NCBI GenBank assembly: GCA_002721775.1
Contig: PBLM01000055.1
Location: 1-16,114, forward strand
DNA: 16,114 bases
DNA from: Rhodospirillaceae bacterium
Lineage (GTDB): Bacteria > Pseudomonadota > Alphaproteobacteria > Puniceispirillales > Puniceispirillaceae
Direction of reading: 5' to 3'
The position numbers and the translations under genes were made by a program. The notes under the pieces are model-generated. The model saw nothing but the letters and a program-made list of their open reading frames with translations, made no database searches and had not been told where the DNA came from. Positions 1-7,803 of this stretch are shown here, in pieces. Numbering within the stretch: position 1 is the first letter of the stretch; every line of letters starts with the position of its first letter.

Positions 1-200
1 ATAGCAGGACGTTTCCCACCTAGATGGGCGCCGGCGCATAAACCAATACCTTCGTCCTCACGATTTGCTGGTATATGATATATATCCGGCGCTTCGTCTA
101 TTTTTTCTATCACGCCTGCAAGTTGCTTGCAGGGCACTGTGGTGACGAAATCAACCTCATTTTTCACAAGCGCGTCTAGTATGACGTCATTGACCGACAT
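1..200 (-). CDS. Sulfopyruvate decarboxylase alpha subunit (ComD)-like, N-terminal part, runs off left edge
   Basis: Reading leftward from an ATG at 200, 66 codons stay open to the window edge. The peptide begins MSVNDVILDALVKNEVDFVT and continues with TTVPCKQL, then HIPANREDEGIGLCAGAHLG and GKRPA. This order (VDFVT-VPC, HIP-x-RE-x-EGIG, CAGA-x-LGGK) matches the N-terminal PYR-type domain of ComD, which pairs with ComE to decarboxylate sulfopyruvate to sulfoacetaldehyde using thiamine diphosphate. The glutamate in the REDEG stretch sits where these enzymes place the cofactor-activating Glu. Phosphonopyruvate decarboxylase is related but usually reads ANEGEA here, so ComD fits better. A strong Shine-Dalgarno (AAGGAG) lies just upstream of the ATG. 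The gene is divergent from the SDR gene. The C-terminus and any beta-subunit gene lie outside the window, so substrate is uncertain. Confidence 0.72.
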   Translation of the reverse strand, partial: MSVNDVILDALVKNEVDFVTTVPCKQLAGVIEKIDEAPDIYHIPANREDEGIGLCAGAHLGGKRPA

Positions 201-242
201 CTGCTATCTCCTTACTTTTTCTTAATACTGCCGCTGAAAAGC

Positions 243-254
243 TATTGGCCAATA
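243..254. promoter_or_regulatory. 12-bp perfect palindrome in a divergent intergenic region
   Basis: TATTGGCCAATA is its own reverse complement. It lies about 43 bases upstream of the leftward ComD-like start and about 140 bases upstream of the rightward SDR start. The position suits an operator for a dimeric regulator, but no regulator gene is in view and one such palindrome can occur by chance. Confidence 0.3.
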
Positions 255-396
255 AATATCACGGCTAATACCGGCACCTTTCGCGATATCATACAGATAA
301 ACTGAAAACAGAAAAGTAATTTTGATGAGATTCGATCCACAGTTGCAATATGTCATTTGCGCGTTAGGCTGTAAATCGCACCCAAAGGAAATGTTT

Positions 397-1209
397 ATGA
401 CTACAAAAACACCCTTCTCACTATCAGGAAAAATCGCCGTTATCACAGGTTTTGGCAGTCCCAAAGACGCTCTGAGCAATGGTGGTGCCATTTCACGCCT
501 ATTTGCCCAGCAGTGCGCTGTCATTGAGGGCCTCGATATTTCAGCGGAGGATGCACAGAACACGGTTAATGCCATCACCGCGGCGAAGGGACAGGCTTTT
601 TTCACATCTGGCAACGCTACAGTTGAGGCAGATATTAACAGCTGGATATTATCAGTTTTGCAGCGGCATGGCCGGATTGACATTCTAATCAACAATGTCG
701 GCCAGTCCGAACGGCTTGCCCCTGAAGATGCAGACACAGACATTTGGCGCGCCCAGCTGGCTCTAAATCTTGACAGTGCGTTTTATTGCACGCGGGCTGT
801 GCTGCCTACCATGATTAATGCTGGTGCTGGCGCTATTGTAAATATTTCATCTGTTGCAGGTATTCGCCACCTGGGCAAACCGCAGATTGGTTATAACGCT
901 GCAAAAGCGGCTCTACAGCAGTACACGAAGACATCTGCCGCCTTACATGCAAAACATGGCATCCGCATGAATTGTGTCCTGCCTGGACTCATGAACACCC
1001 CAATGGTCAAACGAATGGCTCAGAAATATGCCGCCGGCGATTATGAAGGCTATGTTGCCAAACGCCATAAGCAGGTGCCTATGGGCCATATGGGCGCACC
1101 AGAAGATGTTGCGCATGCCGCCCTTTATTTAGCCTCTGACGAGGCTGCTTATGTGACAGGCGCAGATCTTGTCGTGGATGGAGGCATCACAGCGATGATC
1201 CCGGAATAA
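397..1209 (+). CDS. Short-chain dehydrogenase/reductase (SDR)
   Basis: A 270-residue NAD(P)-dependent oxidoreductase of the classical SDR family, cytoplasmic. The start at 397 is chosen because AAAGGA ends seven bases before it; an in-frame extension to TTG at 322 has no such site. Visible motifs are the cofactor loop TGFGSPKDALSNGGAIS (17-33), an Asp at the end of strand two (D47, which favours NAD over NADP), NNVG (99-102), the active-site Asn in LALN (N124), the catalytic serine in NISS (S152), YNAAK giving Tyr166 and Lys170, and the C-terminal LVVDGG. The glycine loop is about five residues longer than the usual TGxxxGxG, and Ser to Tyr is 14 residues rather than 13. It is followed at 39 bases by the GST-like gene and probably shares a transcript with it. 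The substrate cannot be named. Confidence 0.9.
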   Translation: MTTKTPFSLSGKIAVITGFGSPKDALSNGGAISRLFAQQCAVIEGLDISAEDAQNTVNAITAAKGQAFFTSGNATVEADINSWILSVLQRHGRIDILINNVGQSERLAPEDADTDIWRAQLALNLDSAFYCTRAVLPTMINAGAGAIVNISSVAGIRHLGKPQIGYNAAKAALQQYTKTSAALHAKHGIRMNCVLPGLMNTPMVKRMAQKYAAGDYEGYVAKRHKQVPMGHMGAPEDVAHAALYLASDEAAYVTGADLVVDGGITAMIPE

Positions 1210-1216
1210 GGGTTTG

Positions 1217-1235
1217 TAATCCACGCTTAGGATTA
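1217..1235 (+). other. Small intercistronic stem-loop
   Basis: TAATCC and GGATTA can pair around a 7-base loop between the SDR stop and the GST-like start. There is no T-run, so it is unlikely to be a terminator. It could be an mRNA processing or stability element, or chance. Confidence 0.25.
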
Positions 1236-1248
1236 GAAAGGTTGTATA

Positions 1249-1863
1249 ATGAAATATTATCATATTTACGGCAGGCCCTTTGCCGGGTCACTTATCGCGG
1301 AATTTCTATTCACAGCCGCAGACTGCAACTATACTATCAGTTTCCCGGATGAGGCGGAGCGGCAGAGCACTGAATTTCTCACAAAGAGCCCAACTGGACG
1401 CATTCCTGTTCTAGTTTGCCCTGAGGGACATTGCTTGTTTGAATCACTTGCCATTGTCCATCATATCACCGAACGGTTTGACGGGCTTGCGCCAACATCT
1501 GCTGGTGCAGACAGAGACCGATATTTGAGCCTGATTTCACTTCTGGCAACAACTGTTTATCCTGCTTATCACCGGCAACATCACACTCGCTATTACGGGT
1601 TTGAGGATGATTCTGACGGCATTAAAGCCAAAGCAAGAGAAATGAATGATACCCTATTCGATTATCTGGAAGACCAACTTTCTCCTTATTTGCTGGGTCA
1701 GGATGTTTGTGCGGCTGATTTCTACCTGTATATGCTGACTAGATGGGAGCCACAAAAGGATCAGATGCGGGCAAGTAGGCCAAAACTGGCAGCTTTTTGC
1801 GATCAGATGCGCGGCCAAAATGTGGTTGAGACCGTGCTGGCAAAACAGCCGCGTAAAAAGTAA
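1249..1863 (+). CDS. Glutathione S-transferase family protein
   Basis: A 204-residue protein of normal GST length. Residues 1-78 form the thioredoxin-like domain: GRIPVL at 50-55 carries the cis-proline, and FESLAIVHHI (64-73) supplies the Glu-Ser pair that binds the gamma-glutamyl end of glutathione. The rest is the all-helical domain, with LLGQDVCAADFYLYML at 148-163 matching the conserved N-capping/hydrophobic-staple region that includes D157. GAAAGG precedes the ATG. Family members conjugate glutathione to electrophiles, isomerise ring-cleavage products or remove halogens; which applies here is not visible. It sits between an SDR and an MFS carrier and near a dehalogenase-like flavoprotein, a setting that suits catabolism or detoxification of an electrophilic aromatic. 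The catalytic Tyr/Ser near the N-terminus is not clear-cut (YYHIYGRPFAGS). Confidence 0.85.
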   Translation: MKYYHIYGRPFAGSLIAEFLFTAADCNYTISFPDEAERQSTEFLTKSPTGRIPVLVCPEGHCLFESLAIVHHITERFDGLAPTSAGADRDRYLSLISLLATTVYPAYHRQHHTRYYGFEDDSDGIKAKAREMNDTLFDYLEDQLSPYLLGQDVCAADFYLYMLTRWEPQKDQMRASRPKLAAFCDQMRGQNVVETVLAKQPRKK

Positions 1864-1867
1864 CAAT

Positions 1868-1906
1868 TTGACAAACATCAGGCGGTGTAACCTTATATCA
1901 GCTGAT
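1868..1906 (+). promoter_or_regulatory. Candidate promoter with overlapping palindrome upstream of the MFS gene
   Basis: A perfect -35 TTGACA at 1868-1873 is followed 19 bases later by TTATAT (1893-1898), which is a long spacer. ATCAGCTGAT (1897-1906) is a 10-bp perfect palindrome overlapping the -10 end, where a repressor would act. The MFS start lies about 40 bases on. This would allow expression of the carrier apart from the two genes before it. Assignment is by eye only. Confidence 0.35.
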
Positions 1907-1946
1907 CAGGCTTGAATCCTTATCAACTTGGGCTATCATCGCTGTT

Positions 1947-3194
1947 ATGCACACCTCATCTTTTTCTGCATCATCAGTTCATGACAGCCCCTATTCTTGG
2001 TTCAGACTGACTGTCACTCTCATCATTGCTATATTTGCTAATACGGGCATGTGGGCCGTGATTACGATTATGCCTCACCTGGAAACAGATTTTGAGACGG
2101 CAAGATCTGTCACCTCCCTGCCTTTTACCTTAAATATGATCGGCTTTGCCGTTGGTAATCTAGTCATCGGCCGCATCATTGACAGATTTGGTGTGATTAT
2201 TTCAGTCATTGCAGCGGCTGTGGCCAGTGCCATCGCCTATTATCTAGCAAGCCAAACAGAGAGTTTTCAAATGCTGACGGCCTTTCATCTACTGCTGGGG
2301 TTCGGCACTGCAGCAGGTTTTGGTCCGCTGATTTCTGATATATCACACTGGTTTCTAAAACATCGTGGTATTGCTGTTGCACTGATTGCTAGTGGGAATT
2401 ATCTAGCAGGCGGATTGTGGCCATTATTTTTGTCAGATATCCTCCTCGAACAGGGTTGGCGGGATGCCTACCAGATACTGGCTGCTCTGACCTTGATTGT
2501 GATTGTCCCTCTCGCCTTGTTGCTGCGACGCAGCTTGCCTAACGCCGCGCATCAACAAGCATCTGCTCTTGCTTCAGCCAACAGCGCAAAAATCAACCTA
2601 TCGACACGCCCCTTTCTCTTATTATTGGGGGTAGCTGGTATTTCCTGCTGTGTAGCAATGTCAATGCCACAGGTGCATATTGTATCTTACTGTGTAGGGT
2701 TGGGATATGGTCCTACTGTTGGCGTGCAGATGCTGTCCGTGATGTTGTTGGGCGGCGTGGTTAGCCGCATTGTTTCAGGCCTAATTGCAGATAGGCTTGG
2801 TGGCATAAAAACCGTGCTTTTGGGAGCATCTTTGCAATGTATAGCGCTGGTGATGTATTTGCCTTTTGACGGCATGATATCACTTTATGCAGTCAGTCTT
2901 GTCTTTGGACTTTCACAAGGCGGCATTGTGCCAGGCTATGCCGTTGTTGTGCGTGAATATCTTCCACCGCGTGAAGCTGGTGAACAAGTCGGTTTTGTTA
3001 TTATGATGACGATATTAGGGATGGCTATTGGCGGCTGGATGTCTGGTTGGATTTATGACCTCACAGGTTCTTATCAACTGGCTTTTGTGAATGGGATTGC
3101 CTGGAATTTGCTAACCATACTAATTATCGCCGGGCTGTTCTTACGCACGCTTCCACCGGCAAAGCTCAGACAATGTGAACCAGCCATGAAATAG
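1947..3194 (+). CDS. Major facilitator superfamily transporter, probably an organic-acid carrier
   Basis: A 415-residue integral membrane protein with about twelve hydrophobic segments split by a polar central loop near residues 195-220. MFS motif A is present as GRIIDRFG (75-82) and again in the second half as GLIADRLGG (278-286). WFLKHRGIAVALIASG (135-150) resembles the conserved segment of oxalate/formate-type and monocarboxylate carriers, as does PGYAVVVREYLPPREAG (329-345). The family exchanges or symports small carboxylates and aromatic acids across the inner membrane; the substrate is not visible. The start at 1947 has no clear Shine-Dalgarno, so an internal start is possible, though TM1 begins only near residue 21. 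It lies 83 bases after the GST-like gene with its own candidate promoter, and its likely cargo is the substrate of the neighbouring enzymes. Confidence 0.88.
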   Translation: MHTSSFSASSVHDSPYSWFRLTVTLIIAIFANTGMWAVITIMPHLETDFETARSVTSLPFTLNMIGFAVGNLVIGRIIDRFGVIISVIAAAVASAIAYYLASQTESFQMLTAFHLLLGFGTAAGFGPLISDISHWFLKHRGIAVALIASGNYLAGGLWPLFLSDILLEQGWRDAYQILAALTLIVIVPLALLLRRSLPNAAHQQASALASANSAKINLSTRPFLLLLGVAGISCCVAMSMPQVHIVSYCVGLGYGPTVGVQMLSVMLLGGVVSRIVSGLIADRLGGIKTVLLGASLQCIALVMYLPFDGMISLYAVSLVFGLSQGGIVPGYAVVVREYLPPREAGEQVGFVIMMTILGMAIGGWMSGWIYDLTGSYQLAFVNGIAWNLLTILIIAGLFLRTLPPAKLRQCEPAMK

Positions 3195-3316
3195 GTGCTT
3201 CCGCCTTTAAAGGATTGCAGGCAAGCTATCCGCGCAGCCAGGTTTTTATTTACTGCATGTTTTAGTATCTTTAAAACTAACGCGAAATAGTTCTTGTAGA
3301 GCAGAACACGAAAGCA

Positions 3317-4030
3317 ATGCAGTTAAATAGAAAGACAAGCGCCATGGTCTCAACCCCTAAAAGTTATTATCCTGTGCCCTTGCCCGCCCGTTATCGTCTT
3401 CCCCCTAAAAAAGCGCAGGCAGAGGCTAATAACTTCTTAGAAAAAATGTCAAAACGCCATTCTATCAGGCATTTTTCTGACGTTGATGTTGGTGAAAGCA
3501 TTATAAGAACGGCAATCAGAACAGCTGCACTTGCCCCTTCAGGTGCAAATCAGCAACCCTGGCATTTTGTAGCTATAAAAAATGCTGAAATAAAACGAAA
3601 AATACGATACGCAGCAGAGGCAGAAGAAAAAGCCTTTTACAATGGCGGCGGCGGTAATGAGTGGTTAAAGGCACTTGAGCCTATGGGGACCGGTCCTGAC
3701 AAGCCGCATATCACAACAGCCCCATGGCTTATTATTGTTTTTGCTCAGCGTTATGGTCTGCGCGATGACGGCACAAAATATAAACACTATTATGTTCATG
3801 AAAGTGTGGGCATCGCTTCTGGATTCCTTATTACGGCTCTGCATAATTGCGGCCTTAGCACGCTGATACACACGCCCAACCCAATGTCTTTTCTGAATGA
3901 CCTGTGCCAAAGGTCCAAAAACGAAAAACCCGTCATGATTATCCCTGTCGGCTATCCGGCGCCGCAAGCCACAGTTCCAAAGGCTTCACTTTACAAGAAA
4001 GCTGAACAGGAGATTTTATCGGTGTTCTGA
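3317..4030 (+). CDS. Nitroreductase-fold flavoprotein of the iodotyrosine deiodinase (IYD) type
   Basis: A 237-residue soluble FMN protein. R47, S49 and R51 in KRHSIRHFS mark the FMN phosphate site; APSGANQQPWHF (73-84) and PVGYPAPQATVP (210-221) are the other flavin-fold landmarks. The decisive point is the lid: E104, Y108 and K129, with spacings of 4 and 21, match the Glu-Tyr-Lys set that in human IYD (E157, Y161, K182) grips the amino-acid part of iodotyrosine. T186 in HTPNP occupies the place of the IYD threonine that hydrogen-bonds FMN N5. Known IYDs reductively remove iodine, bromine or chlorine from halotyrosines; bacterial homologues lack the animal membrane anchor, as here. The start is uncertain: Met1 or Met10, neither with a strong ribosome site. 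It follows the MFS gene after 122 bases. BluB and plain nitroreductases are less likely because they lack the E/Y/K set. Confidence 0.88.
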   Translation: MQLNRKTSAMVSTPKSYYPVPLPARYRLPPKKAQAEANNFLEKMSKRHSIRHFSDVDVGESIIRTAIRTAALAPSGANQQPWHFVAIKNAEIKRKIRYAAEAEEKAFYNGGGGNEWLKALEPMGTGPDKPHITTAPWLIIVFAQRYGLRDDGTKYKHYYVHESVGIASGFLITALHNCGLSTLIHTPNPMSFLNDLCQRSKNEKPVMIIPVGYPAPQATVPKASLYKKAEQEILSVF

Positions 4031-4044
4031 AAACTACAGAACCT

Positions 4045-4070
4045 TCAATTCACGAAGAACCTTGAATTGA
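4045..4070. terminator. Inverted repeat between convergent genes
   Basis: TCAATTCA (4045-4052) and TGAATTGA (4063-4070) form an 8-bp perfect stem with a 10-base loop, lying between the stop of the rightward flavoprotein gene (4030) and the stop of the leftward DUF1501 gene (4072). The same stretch is also a near-perfect direct repeat, GAACCTTCAATTCAC and GAACCTTGAATTGAC. The stem is AT-rich with no long T-run, so it is a weak terminator at best. It also marks the composition boundary. Confidence 0.35.
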
Positions 4071-4071
4071 C

Positions 4072-5232
4072 CTAAAGGGAAAATAAATCTTTATTTTGGT
4101 ATTTTTGGAAAGGATTATCAACAAGTCCAAAATGTTCTCTCAAAACCGTTTCATAAACTGTTCTATAATCAATTTCAAATTCAAGGTTGTTGTTCCTCAA
4201 TCTGCCTAAATTAGGAACTTCACCAACAAACCCACCTTTTATTTTGCCGCCCATCAGGAAATGTGGGGCAGCCATCCCATGGTCAGTTCCCCTAGAACCG
4301 TTCTCAGCAGCTCGTCTGCCAAATTCGGAATATGTCATAATCACAGTATCATTCCATATTCCAATATTTTGGAGCGCTTGAACAGTTTCATAAAGAGACT
4401 CATCTAATTCTCTTAGCAAGTCTCTATGCCGCCAAAATTGCTCTGAGTGAGTGTCAAAACTGCCAATAGCAACTTTTAAAACTGGAATATTGACGCCTTT
4501 TGATAAGATATTACAGACCTTGCTCAACTGTGCACCCAGATCACCCCGACCAATCGACGAAAATCTATTTGCACCAGATAACTTATTCTGGATTTGTTTT
4601 AATTTTTTACTATTTTGCTCGCGTCCCTGCATTAAGTCCGCAAGCAAGCCAAAGGTCTTGGGAACAGGGACTGTCTGGTCACGAGCCTCTAATTCTGCTG
4701 CTGCAAAACCAATGGAATTAGGTCCATAAAAACCATCTAATCCACCCCGAAAGACATCACCAGATTGGTCTAGATAAATTGCCTTACCATCCAAATTTCT
4801 CTGGTTCTCAATCACATTCAAGGAATCATTTAACCAACCGTTACGACCTTTTGCTTTTCCATCTCCACCGGTTTCCCAAAGTTCAATAGAACGGAAGTGA
4901 GATAAAACGGGGTTTGGATAGCCCAAATTTTGAACAATTTTTAACTCACCTGTTTCGTAAATTTTGGCCAATCCTTCCAAACTAAAGTGTAGTCCAACAC
5001 TTTCATTGATCGTCAAAATATCCTTTTGCGGTATGCCTATCGTTGGTCGCAACTTGTAATAATTTCGATCAGCATAGGGAATAACTGTATTTAAGCCATC
5101 ATTTGCGCCTTGGAGTTCTACTAATATCAAAAATTTTGAGGTCATTGCTGCATTCAGATAAGACAAAGGCAGCATAGAAAATAGGGTTGTTGCACCGAAA
5201 AATGATAGTGATTGTCGCCTTGTGAATTTCAT
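4072..5232 (-). CDS. DUF1501 protein with twin-arginine signal, alkaline-phosphatase-like superfamily
   Basis: A 386-residue exported protein. The N-terminus TRRQSLSFFG (4-13) is a twin-arginine signal followed by a hydrophobic stretch ending near NAA (27-29), so the folded protein is probably sent across the inner membrane by Tat. DUF1501 hallmarks appear in order: QGANDGLNTVIPY (41-53), SHFRSIELWETG (111-122), FDTHSEQ (259-265), SEFGRRAAENGSRGTDHG (302-319). The Asp/His residues in these motifs are those expected to bind metal in this sulfatase/phosphatase-related fold, but the reaction of the family is not established. The gene overlaps the end of the DUF1800 gene by 4 bases (ATGA), with GAAGGA upstream inside that gene, so translation is coupled. 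The pair is widespread and is thought to act together in the envelope. Confidence 0.9.
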   Translation of the reverse strand: MKFTRRQSLSFFGATTLFSMLPLSYLNAAMTSKFLILVELQGANDGLNTVIPYADRNYYKLRPTIGIPQKDILTINESVGLHFSLEGLAKIYETGELKIVQNLGYPNPVLSHFRSIELWETGGDGKAKGRNGWLNDSLNVIENQRNLDGKAIYLDQSGDVFRGGLDGFYGPNSIGFAAAELEARDQTVPVPKTFGLLADLMQGREQNSKKLKQIQNKLSGANRFSSIGRGDLGAQLSKVCNILSKGVNIPVLKVAIGSFDTHSEQFWRHRDLLRELDESLYETVQALQNIGIWNDTVIMTYSEFGRRAAENGSRGTDHGMAAPHFLMGGKIKGGFVGEVPNLGRLRNNNLEFEIDYRTVYETVLREHFGLVDNPFQKYQNKDLFSL

Positions 5233-7442
5233 TTTAGTTGGTATCCTTCATGTCCTAGCAATTTTAACGCTTCTGAATTATCCAACTTAACATTCAAGGC
5301 GGGTAACAAAAGTTGTGATAAATTTGGGGTTGTTTCAGTAGAAACTAAATCCTTATCATCAAATTGATCTTTCAATTTTTTGCTATAACTGCCAAAAATT
5401 CCAGCTAAAGAATGACCTGTTCGAAGGATGGAGCAATTGAATTTTGGTTTTTCTATTTTGGAGCCCTGTGGATTGCTTAACAAAGAAAAGATTTTTATCG
5501 GAGGTTCCTTACCGTTTTTGGTATCTATTTTGTCCAATCCAACTTCATCTATACGGTCTCGTAACCAATTTTGCGCATCTACACTTTTTAAAAGGGCGTT
5601 AAAAGAATTCAAGTTTTCAAGAGGGATATGCATCGACTGAAGAAGACGCTTAAATAAAAGCCGTTCATCTTTACTCTTTTTTCTGAATTTCTCATGAGGA
5701 CCCTTTGGAAAAGATGAGGCCCAACCTCTATGACCATCCCAATCACTCACCCAACCATCGTTATAGTTCCTCAGAACAGCTGGATGGCTTGAACCTTGGT
5801 TGAACGAGAGGTTATTCATATTCTTCCACCTGTGTTTCTTTTTTGCGTTTTTATCAGTTCCAAATCGCACAGAGATTCCATCCCATCTTTTACCGAGAAA
5901 TCTAACATTGTAAAACGACACATTTATATCCGCATATTCTCTCGTTGCAAAATCATCTGGAATCCAATTTATAACCATCGTCTCTGCTTGAAATTGCTTT
6001 TCGCTGCCCGTCATAAAAAATTTATTTAAATCTTGCAGGTATTTTTGCGATTGTTCGATTGCTCTATCGACCCTTTTATCTCTTCCATCACGCATTCGTT
6101 TCATGGACTTACTTTTGAGACCACTAAGTTCCATATTTTCAAAATAGTTTGGGAATTTTGTAAGACGTCTTTCCAAACTTTGGCCAACTAGCCATTCCTT
6201 TCCAACGGGCCAACCTGCTACGTTTGGTGGATTAAACAATGATTGGCCAAAATCTTCCGCTGCATCGACAGCCCACTGAAATTTTGCACCCCTATCACCA
6301 GCCGTACCAAGCGTCCTTATTGTTCCAAAAACTAGATCTATTGGGCTCTTTACAAGTGTGAGTTTATTCTTTTTGTCCCAAAATTTTTTCAGACTTAGTG
6401 TCGCTTTCAATAGGGCCTTAATCTCAAAACCACTCTCTCTGAAAGCAGAAACCATATAGGCTAAATCCTCTTTGCTTGGTTCGCCGAGTTCTACATATTC
6501 TGAATAAAATTTGTGAGCTATAAATTCGCCAAATGAAGGATGGCTTGCTATTAATTCCATAAACTCTTCGATATTGGAATACTGCTCGCCAAAGGCTGCA
6601 AAACCACCCCTCGTCACTTTAGAGTTAAATATCTGAAATTGCTCAGTGACATAATTTATGCCGTGACCAGAAATAGCTTTTGCTAAATTCTTTATATCAT
6701 TTTCTGAATAAGCACCCTCCCCTAAAGAAAACAACTCTAAAAATTCCCGAGCTAGATTTTCGTTAGGATTCTGAACAGTACTTTGTTCATTGTTTAAGTA
6801 AACAATCATACCTGGATCAGAGAAGGCCACGGAAAGAAAATCCAAAGCGTTACCACTTGAATTTTTCCGTATAATTTCGAGGTGCTTCGCAAAAGAATGA
6901 GTTTGATTGTAAGTATCAAAAGCTACTGAAAAGTGATCTAGCCATAGCAAAGCAAGCCTTTCAAACTGCGGAGTAGTAGTTTCAATAATTTCTTTTGCCC
7001 AGGCAACCTCTAAGGTACGTCTGTAGTTTTTGATTCCACAAGAATGCTGGTCTCTCCTTAAAGCGTCTTCCATAAAACTAACAGGCGTCATTTCAGTAAA
7101 CCATGATGGCATAATAAAACCATCAGAGTGGTTCTCTAATTCAGAAATGCTTTTTTCAATTGCTTGCCGCCTAGTCAAACCGATCCATTGAGACACCCTA
7201 TCTAGAGGGGCACCAATACCTATTCTTCTCTCAAAACGTATAGCGTCAAATTTTGATAGTTTTATATTTAGGTGAGTGGAGTCAAAGTTACTCAAAGCAA
7301 ACTCCAAATCTGGCCTTTCAGCAGGTCGTTCTGTTTTTAAATTTCCAGATGAAGAGGATGTCTGACCGCCTCTAAATTTTACTGCTGCGTCTGCTAATCC
7401 CACAAAAATTAATGTCATTATGATTGAAATGAAAATTTTCAC
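5229..7442 (-). CDS. DUF1800 domain protein with enlarged C-terminal half
   Basis: A 737-residue protein with a Sec-type signal (KIFISIIMTLIFVGLADA), so periplasmic or surface-exposed. The start is GTG at 7442, backed by AGGGG seven bases upstream. The DUF1800 core shows WLDHF (167-171), NENLAREFLELFSLG (227-241), ISGHGI (257-262) and FNPPNVAGWPVGKEW (403-417), usually the last strong motifs. Most family members are about 450-600 residues; here residues 430-737 add an unusually long section with a Lys/Arg-rich part (440-470), a Trp-rich mixed segment (515-575) and a C-terminal LNVKLDNSEALKLLGHEGYQ that looks like the normal family ending. So there is probably an insertion before the usual C-terminus. 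It is cotranscribed with the DUF1501 gene. Biochemical function is unknown. Confidence 0.88.
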   Translation of the reverse strand: MKIFISIIMTLIFVGLADAAVKFRGGQTSSSSGNLKTERPAERPDLEFALSNFDSTHLNIKLSKFDAIRFERRIGIGAPLDRVSQWIGLTRRQAIEKSISELENHSDGFIMPSWFTEMTPVSFMEDALRRDQHSCGIKNYRRTLEVAWAKEIIETTTPQFERLALLWLDHFSVAFDTYNQTHSFAKHLEIIRKNSSGNALDFLSVAFSDPGMIVYLNNEQSTVQNPNENLAREFLELFSLGEGAYSENDIKNLAKAISGHGINYVTEQFQIFNSKVTRGGFAAFGEQYSNIEEFMELIASHPSFGEFIAHKFYSEYVELGEPSKEDLAYMVSAFRESGFEIKALLKATLSLKKFWDKKNKLTLVKSPIDLVFGTIRTLGTAGDRGAKFQWAVDAAEDFGQSLFNPPNVAGWPVGKEWLVGQSLERRLTKFPNYFENMELSGLKSKSMKRMRDGRDKRVDRAIEQSQKYLQDLNKFFMTGSEKQFQAETMVINWIPDDFATREYADINVSFYNVRFLGKRWDGISVRFGTDKNAKKKHRWKNMNNLSFNQGSSHPAVLRNYNDGWVSDWDGHRGWASSFPKGPHEKFRKKSKDERLLFKRLLQSMHIPLENLNSFNALLKSVDAQNWLRDRIDEVGLDKIDTKNGKEPPIKIFSLLSNPQGSKIEKPKFNCSILRTGHSLAGIFGSYSKKLKDQFDDKDLVSTETTPNLSQLLLPALNVKLDNSEALKLLGHEGYQLK

Positions 7443-7511
7443 AACTTATCCCCTAAGTCAGTCTTATTATTTAAATTAATAAAGTATAACTCAGTGCAAA
7501 GTTTAATTTGA

Positions 7512-7525
7512 AGAATGATCATTCT
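7512..7525. promoter_or_regulatory. 14-bp perfect palindrome upstream of the DUF1800-DUF1501 operon
   Basis: AGAATGATCATTCT reads identically on both strands. It lies about 70 bases before the GTG start, just upstream of a TATACT -10-like box (minus strand, near 7482-7487). This is a plausible operator for a dimeric regulator. The AATGATCATT core loosely recalls Fur-type half-sites, but the match is not close enough to assign. Confidence 0.4.
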
Positions 7526-7803
7526 CATGCCTCCTCCACTATTTAGTTACAAGAATAAAACAATACAGAAGAGGGTATGTCAGGACTGAAGTCTGTCAAA
7601 AAAGCGTTTAAAAAATATGCTGTTAACACTTAACAAAGAGCTACCCGTGCGAGCACGAAGCACTACGTTAGCTAATTGACAATTACCACAATATATGACA
7701 TTTATTGGCACCAACGTACACTATATATTGTAATTGTTTCCCAATAAAGTATTATCGCAGAGATAAAAATGATGCATTTTACAATACACTTTTTAGGTTT
7801 TAT

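Noticed and set aside
222..743. 173-codon leftward frame opposite the SDR gene
   Set aside because: It is antisense to strong SDR motifs, and its own product shows no recognisable family.
7640..7665. CGTGCGAGCACG hairpin as a possible tRNA or attachment relic
   Set aside because: The loop is four bases, not a T-loop, and no other tRNA part is nearby; it is a simple small hairpin.
7725..7737. ATATTGTAATTGT shared with 14521-14533 as a dispersed repeat or recombination arm
   Set aside because: A 13-base match in AT-rich DNA is close to chance and the flanks differ.
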